Shown in pieces: positions 58,560-64,000 of a stretch of 64,000 bases of DNA. Below the pieces are notes generated by a model. That model did no database searches. It had not been told where the DNA came from and saw nothing but the letters and a program-made list of their open reading frames with translations. This DNA is from Cyprinodon diabolis (lineage: Eukaryota > Chordata > Actinopteri > Cyprinodontiformes > Cyprinodontidae): assembly GCA_030533445.1 (NCBI GenBank), contig CM060065.1, positions 26,148,474 to 26,212,473 of the forward strand, read 5' to 3'. The position numbers were made by a program, and so were the translations under genes. Numbering within the stretch: the stretch's first letter is position 1; every line of letters begins with the position of its first letter.

Positions 58560-58990
58560 TCATCACATCTTGTCATTGGGGTGAAAATATGCCCTTAAGC
58601 TGCCATTACCCACTGCCCCCACATCTTTCCTTCTTTTTAGCATTTTATTTTAATTTATTTTTCTTGCCATTTCCTTTACTGACTGCAATTTGCTGCCTTT
58701 ATCTTTGTCAGTGAATGCACTAAACAAAGCAGCGACAAGATCACACCAAACACTGGCATCTGTTGAGGATCAGGCTCCCTATGGAGAACACATTAACAGT
58801 AAAGCGCATGGCACGTGCTTGTGTCGGGCCTCCTCCCATTTATACATGCCCCTCATCTGCATATTTACCAAAAAGGCCCCTCTGGCTTTCCCTTTATCAG
58901 CAAACCCCTCCCCACGGCCTCATCAGCACATGCCGTTTGACTAAGAGAAAAGCAAGAGAGCTTGCAACGTGTGCCGGCTGGGAGCGCACA
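58560..58990. promoter_or_regulatory. Candidate conserved non-coding element
   Basis: CTTAAGCTGCCATTACCC, CTTTATCTTTGTCAGTG, CTAAACAAAGCAGC, AGAACACATTAACAG, CATTTATACATGCC and CTTTATCAGC form a long block of mixed composition with SOX-like (AACAAAG) and GATA-like cores. Overlapping frames on both strands carry no domain. This is inference only. Confidence 0.3.
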
Positions 58991-61900
58991 CTAACATCTA
59001 GATGATACGCAAACACACACAAATGCAAAAAATCAATTTCTGCACTCTCTCTATACAAATGTACAATGCCAGAGTAAGCAAAAATCAGAAGGGGAGTTAG
59101 TAAGATCTGGCTGATGCGAGCGTTGGCCATGCTCATCTAATTTCCACCCCTCCTTCCGTCCTTCCCTCTCAACCCCCCCTCCTTCTCCTCTCGTCTCTCT
59201 CTCCTCTCATCATCAGGTACCTGGTGACGTGCGGCCCGTGATAATCCACAGCCTCTAACCAATCAATCAGCAGCATCATAATCAGCAGCATAGAGAGGGA
59301 GAGAAAGAAAGAAGCCCATAACTTACCCAGGGTCGCTTCCAGTCTGCTCAGCACAAGTAGAGGTCTGGTCAGAAGCCCTGGCTGTGGCTATGTGGAGAAC
59401 TTCACCAGGATTTTAAGAAACAGTCTTAATCTATCTCTAACTTTACCAAGTAAGATCACAGTTTTATATTTTTCCCTGTATCATAAACATGAAAACAACA
59501 TATAAAGCTCTCCCCCTCCCTTTTCCTTTTTCAGTCTGATTCTTCCTCTACCTCTTCCTCCCTCACTCCCTTTCTGTCACTCTCTCTCTTTCTGTATTTC
59601 CCTCTCTCCTCCCTTAGTGTCTGCCTGTTGCAACAGTGGACACATACACACTCCATACTGTGAAGATATATCAAGATGCTTGTATCTCAGTGGAGAGAAC
59701 ACCATAAGGCTCGCTGGTGTGGTATCCCACAGATTTTCTGGACCTTGTCTCTCCGTTTGTGTTCAACAACTGAGCGAGGGGGGGTATGGTGGGAGGGAGC
59801 AGAGAAGGAGGGTCAAAGCTAAATGTTTTACAAAGAACAGGGGGACAAAATTCATTTTTTTCCTCCAAGAATCAACACATATTCCAGCTCTCCTTGTTCT
59901 CTTTTATTCACCCTTCCCAAACCCATCATACCCCCTCCTTGGACCAAATATCCGCTCATAGGCATTCCCTCTCCAGACATCAGCATCCTTTGAGGGGGTT
60001 ATCTGTCTCCAGCAAGAGGAAGAGTTAACGCCGCCTAGCAGCCTTATACATTTTGCCTTGAGGGCGAGATAGCTCAAAAGCCATGTGCTATCATCATTTT
60101 TTAGGGGCGTCGGAAAAGCAAAGACAAGAAAAACATACTGGTTTTACACAGCTCCCCTAAAGATCTGATGCCGAATTTAGCATAGGATTACACAAAGACC
60201 TCTCATCTGAACCCCTGAGCAGAACCCCTATTCCTACAAACTCTGTGATTCCTCTCCTCCCCCACACTAAAGAACAAGGTGTAGAAACTCCACACAACCG
60301 GCAGCTATTGCATATCACCTAAGTTTAGTTCTACAACAACAGCTCTTTTTAGGGGGCAGAGAAAGAAGGAAATGCTGCAGTGTTGTAACTGTTCAGGCTG
60401 CATCTCTGTGGAGTTATTCCTAATAGAGCTCCCATGCAGCAAGTATTTCCGTTTCTCCTTTTTACAAAGAGCTGTGGCTGACTGTTGTTTTGTATTGAGG
60501 TATTAGTGGAGAACACTAGAAGGTCTGGGGTGAGTAGCAAACTTGTACACTAGGATGGCTTAACTGGCCTTGAGCATACAGGAGCAGGGTGTGTTCCACA
60601 TACTTTAACATTCTGCAACATTGAGAGGAAAAACAAAGCCCAAAAGAAAAATAATGATGCACCCCCACAACACCTCCAACTCCAATCCCAAGAACTCCTG
60701 ACAATGCATGTCTTGGTTATATTAGGGTAGTATTGGAATAGTGAAGCAAGGTTTACTGTAAGAGGGAGCTCTGCTAGTGCCCCTAACTGGTCTACATAGA
60801 TCTCAGTGTTGTTTTATGAACCTGCACACTTCTGTGGTTGCAGCTAGCAAAACCCTTAACCATGAGTCTGCCGCCCCCTTGACCTACAGACCACCTATGC
60901 ATCTCTACTTCCACCGCCAGTCTTTCCTCTTAGGGCAAATATGTACAAAAGTGTTCAACCACATATCCATAGACAGAGAGACAGGTATTGTATGACAGAT
61001 TAGAAACCTTGATCAAAGGATATTTAGTGACTGCTCAGTGATGGGCATCACATAACCACATGTTCTTGGAGCAGACTAGAATATAAAAAGAATACCTCAG
61101 AGGGAGCATTTTTATGAGCTTGTTTAGGCTGAAAGAGGCACCAGGGGAGCCTGAATTCACTGTGAGCCTCTAGTTTGGCACCCAAATAGGTTGAGTGAAA
61201 GCAGTCTATACAGCAATATCAGTTGGGAAGCCATTGTCATTGTTGGCTAGTTTTGAAATAGTTTGACAGGAAACCTGTTAGACGGTGCAGCACATATAGC
61301 ATTCATATTGTTAACCCCTTTCGACTGGAGTTTATATGTAAACCTTTTTGGTTATTGCTTGAGTCGTTGTGTTGCCCACCAAAAATTACAGTTCTGGGAC
61401 CTTCAGTTCTGGCCAATGTACTCACTTGGCCAATGTACTCACTGTTTTTGTATTATTCTGTACTGGTTAGTCCAAAGGTCAGGTGGTCACAGCTGACATT
61501 ATTGCCATGTTTACACCAACTTTTTCACATCTAAAACAACAAAAAAACAAAAAAAACATTACTCTAACATTAAGACATGTAACTGTGATACAGAGTGTGT
61601 ATGTCGACAGAAAACCCCTGAGACGCACTTTAAAAGGAGAGAGGGAGCTAAAGTACACTGCTACTTATTGTTAGATAAGAAGCCTCCATGTTTTCTGTGA
61701 ATAGACGCAGAGAATTTACGCAACATGGTACACTGTGTTGTAATGCATCAACCCTACTGAGAGTAGCACTGTCACTACCGCTTTCCATCGTCAGAAGAAG
61801 ACACCAGCCATGCATTGTCTGGGGCAAAAATATAAAAAAATAAAAACTGTATGTTTGTAAGTTTGCTAGTTTGCAGTAAAATCTTTCTGCCTATGCATTG

Positions 61901-62585
61901 CTCTGGATGCTCATGCATGTGTTGTGTTCGTGTATGCAAACGTGTGTATACATGTTCACTGTTACAGCATCCATATTAAACAGCTCCAGAGGTGACTGTG
62001 CTTCCCTGGGTGTCATGAATATAAGAGAAAACATCCATCTTCGTGGAATGCAATTTCACAGGTAGTGACAGTCAAACTGACTCTACCCACTGAGTGCCGA
62101 CACACACACAGAAAGACACAGAGGGTGGAGAGAGAAAAATACAGACACATTCAGACAAAGCAGCGCCCATGATTCTCCGTCAGATTTTGCAGCTGCATCC
62201 AATATTCAGCTTAGGCTGGTATTTTTTTTTCTCCAACTGTTAAATTTCACTAAAGGCTAACCATGCTGATTGATTCAGCCTTATTCAACCCATGCTGGCT
62301 TTATTCAAGCTACAGTTTCTGTGAAACAGGCCTACAGTAATATTAATTCCAAACTCATCAGGCAGACAGACATCTGGTCACTTTTCAAACTCAGCTTCAT
62401 GCTTATCAAGCAATTACAATTTAGGTCCAATCCAAGAAAGAAATCTAATGAACGTGTCAGATATAAAAACATTCATATTTTGATTTTATGGCAAAGATTT
62501 AAAATGGAAAAATTATACCTAATATACACAATAGAGGAAATAACTACACAAAACAGACACCTTTTTTTCCATGCAAAAAGGATCC
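58991..62585. other. Non-coding stretch, no gene recognised
   Basis: Pyrimidine-rich CT patches at about 59140-59215 and 59500-59620. A compact block at 60025-60110 (AGTTAACGCCGCCTAGCAGC, GGGCGAGATAGCTC) is GC-richer and may be regulatory. A frame of 114 codons at 59617-59961 has no recognised domain. No repeats with visible termini. Confidence 0.5.
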
Positions 62586-62589
62586 ATAT

Positions 62590-62910
62590 TTCACATGCAA
62601 TTCTGTAAGAGATTATCTGTTATTAATTAACAGATTCAAAACACATGCGTGTCTTCATTTACACAGATTTTTCATTAACGAGATAATTAAATTACAGGTG
62701 GGAATTTGCACTATTATACCTGGTGTATCTGTGAGAATAATTAATCTCATTAAATAATCAATGGGAATTCATCATGTCTAACAGGAAAGAAGTCACAGTA
62801 TTTAACCCCAAGCTCATTATCTTAATCATGCATGAGATAATGAAGTAATTAGGCCAATTAAATCACAATTAATGCCTAAAGAGCAAGTGATTATTCCATT
62901 CACAGACACC
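62590..62910. promoter_or_regulatory. Strong candidate conserved non-coding element, homeodomain-site cluster
   Basis: The block is crowded with TAATTA-type cores: TTATTAATTAACAG, GAGATAATTAAATTACAGG, GAATAATTAATCTCATTAAA, GTAATTAGGCCAATTAAATC and CACAATTAATGCC. It includes an exact 8-bp inverted pair, ATCTGTTA and TAACAGAT (62615-62622 and 62628-62635), around TTAAT, and an ATGCATGA word inside a CATTATCT/AGATAATG inverted pair (62817-62842). There are no long homopolymers and no coding frame. Such clustering is typical of deeply conserved developmental enhancers. Alignment to other vertebrates would be decisive. Confidence 0.42.
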
Positions 62911-63604
62911 TTAATGGTTAGATAGGATATTATACAAAGTCTGCTTTGTACTATTTATCTAAAAAAAAAAAAACATTTAGCAAGAGTTAAAAACAATATC
63001 CGCTAGAATCAGGTAAAGAGGATTATGTATGTCTAATAGTAAATTACAGTTGTCTGAGAGGCCATCACTCTTTTTTTTGAAGAAAGAGGGGAAGAGCCCT
63101 TTTGTCACAACCAATCATTTTAGCCTTGAATTTAAGCAGGGAAAACAGTGTCTGTTTCAGGTTGAAAGAACAAAGACTCTGGAAAGGAGAAAAAAAAATG
63201 ACACCGAAAGAAACATGGTTCATATATAAACCCAGCAGCAGCTGAGCCGACAGGCAGCAGAGGCCAGATGCAAAGAGAAGAGCCGATGATACGGCTCCTA
63301 CCATCTTAGAATCCAACCTGCAGAAACTAGAGTACACATGCCGCTCCCTTGTGCTCTCCCATCTTTACCAGCATTCACAAAAAAACATGTTTTTTCTCTT
63401 ACCAAATTCCTACGTACCTTACAAATATTTTGATAGCAGACGCTAAAATCAGTGCGAATGAATGTTTTCTGTCAAGCTTTCCAGTTAAGTTCTACTCACA
63501 TGTCTCTTCACGAAAATAATCACAGATGTGAACATATCACTGTCATGTTTTATTTCAAATCTATGTTGCCATTGGTATAATGGTGTCAGAGTAGGTCAGG
63601 AGCT
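62911..63604. other. Non-coding stretch, no gene recognised
   Basis: No gene or repeat. An A-run lies at 62962-62973. Frames of 66 and 90 codons on opposite strands overlap and lack motifs. Confidence 0.55.
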
Positions 63605-63805
<201 letters not shown>

Positions 63806-64000
63806 TTAGCGGTCGTCTTTAGGAGCACAGCACGCCTTACGGACATGAGATGAAAAATATGAGTGACAAGATTCATGGCTATCAGAGCATAGAAGAATAT
63901 AGAATGGCAAAAAGAGAAGGAAAAAAAATACTGATTTATATATAAATTTTGATGAGGCATAAAGGAACCAAAGAATAAACACATTTCTATCATCTCTTCA
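63806..64000. other. Non-coding end of window
   Basis: Nothing recognised after the microsatellite. Confidence 0.6.

Overview
This window looks like gene-poor chromosomal DNA from a teleost fish. I find no host gene with a recognisable exon. The basis is AT-rich sequence with microsatellites and no long protein-coding frames. It also carries a set of fossil mobile elements typical of teleosts: L2-type LINE bodies and tails, an I/Nimb-type LINE ending in GAA repeats, short RTE-like LINE tails ending in GGATGGATGG, a tRNA-derived SINE, hAT-type DNA elements and solo LTRs. The species cannot be named from sequence alone.

Layout. At 1751-3291 a DNA transposon, probably hAT-like, has been split by a second hAT at 2182-3214; both carry target-site duplications. 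At 5167-8254 lies the most interesting object, a 3.1 kb terminal-inverted-repeat element flanked by a 9-bp duplication. It holds a short zinc-finger-like (possibly THAP) first exon on the plus strand and a decayed ORF on the minus strand, the latter resembling the fish transposon-associated SWIM/YqaJ family. Both lie just inside a second pair of inverted repeats. Its right terminal repeat was later split by a 5'-truncated Nimb LINE (7409-8182) encoding an RNase H and a CCHC finger.

From 10.3 to 22.4 kb the sequence carries L2 fragments (10300, 14018, 16886, 17359, 21070), a SINE (12483), RTE-type tails (15351, 22114) and a decayed LTR (18859). Beyond 22 kb repeats thin out: solo LTRs at 29889 and 37401, a SINE tail at 31007, and a cleanly bounded hAT MITE at 40816-41200.

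The long gene-free stretches, especially 13.1, 23.9, 26.4, 28.5, 31.5, 38.2, 40.2, 42.5, 52.3, 55.7, 58.6 and 62.6 kb, contain blocks of balanced-composition sequence rich in homeodomain-, POU- and SOX-like motifs. They look like conserved non-coding elements of a gene desert near a developmental regulator. That is inference from texture only; an alignment to other fish genomes would decide it. None of the parts form a working pathway: the coding remnants belong to selfish elements, and all are truncated or broken.
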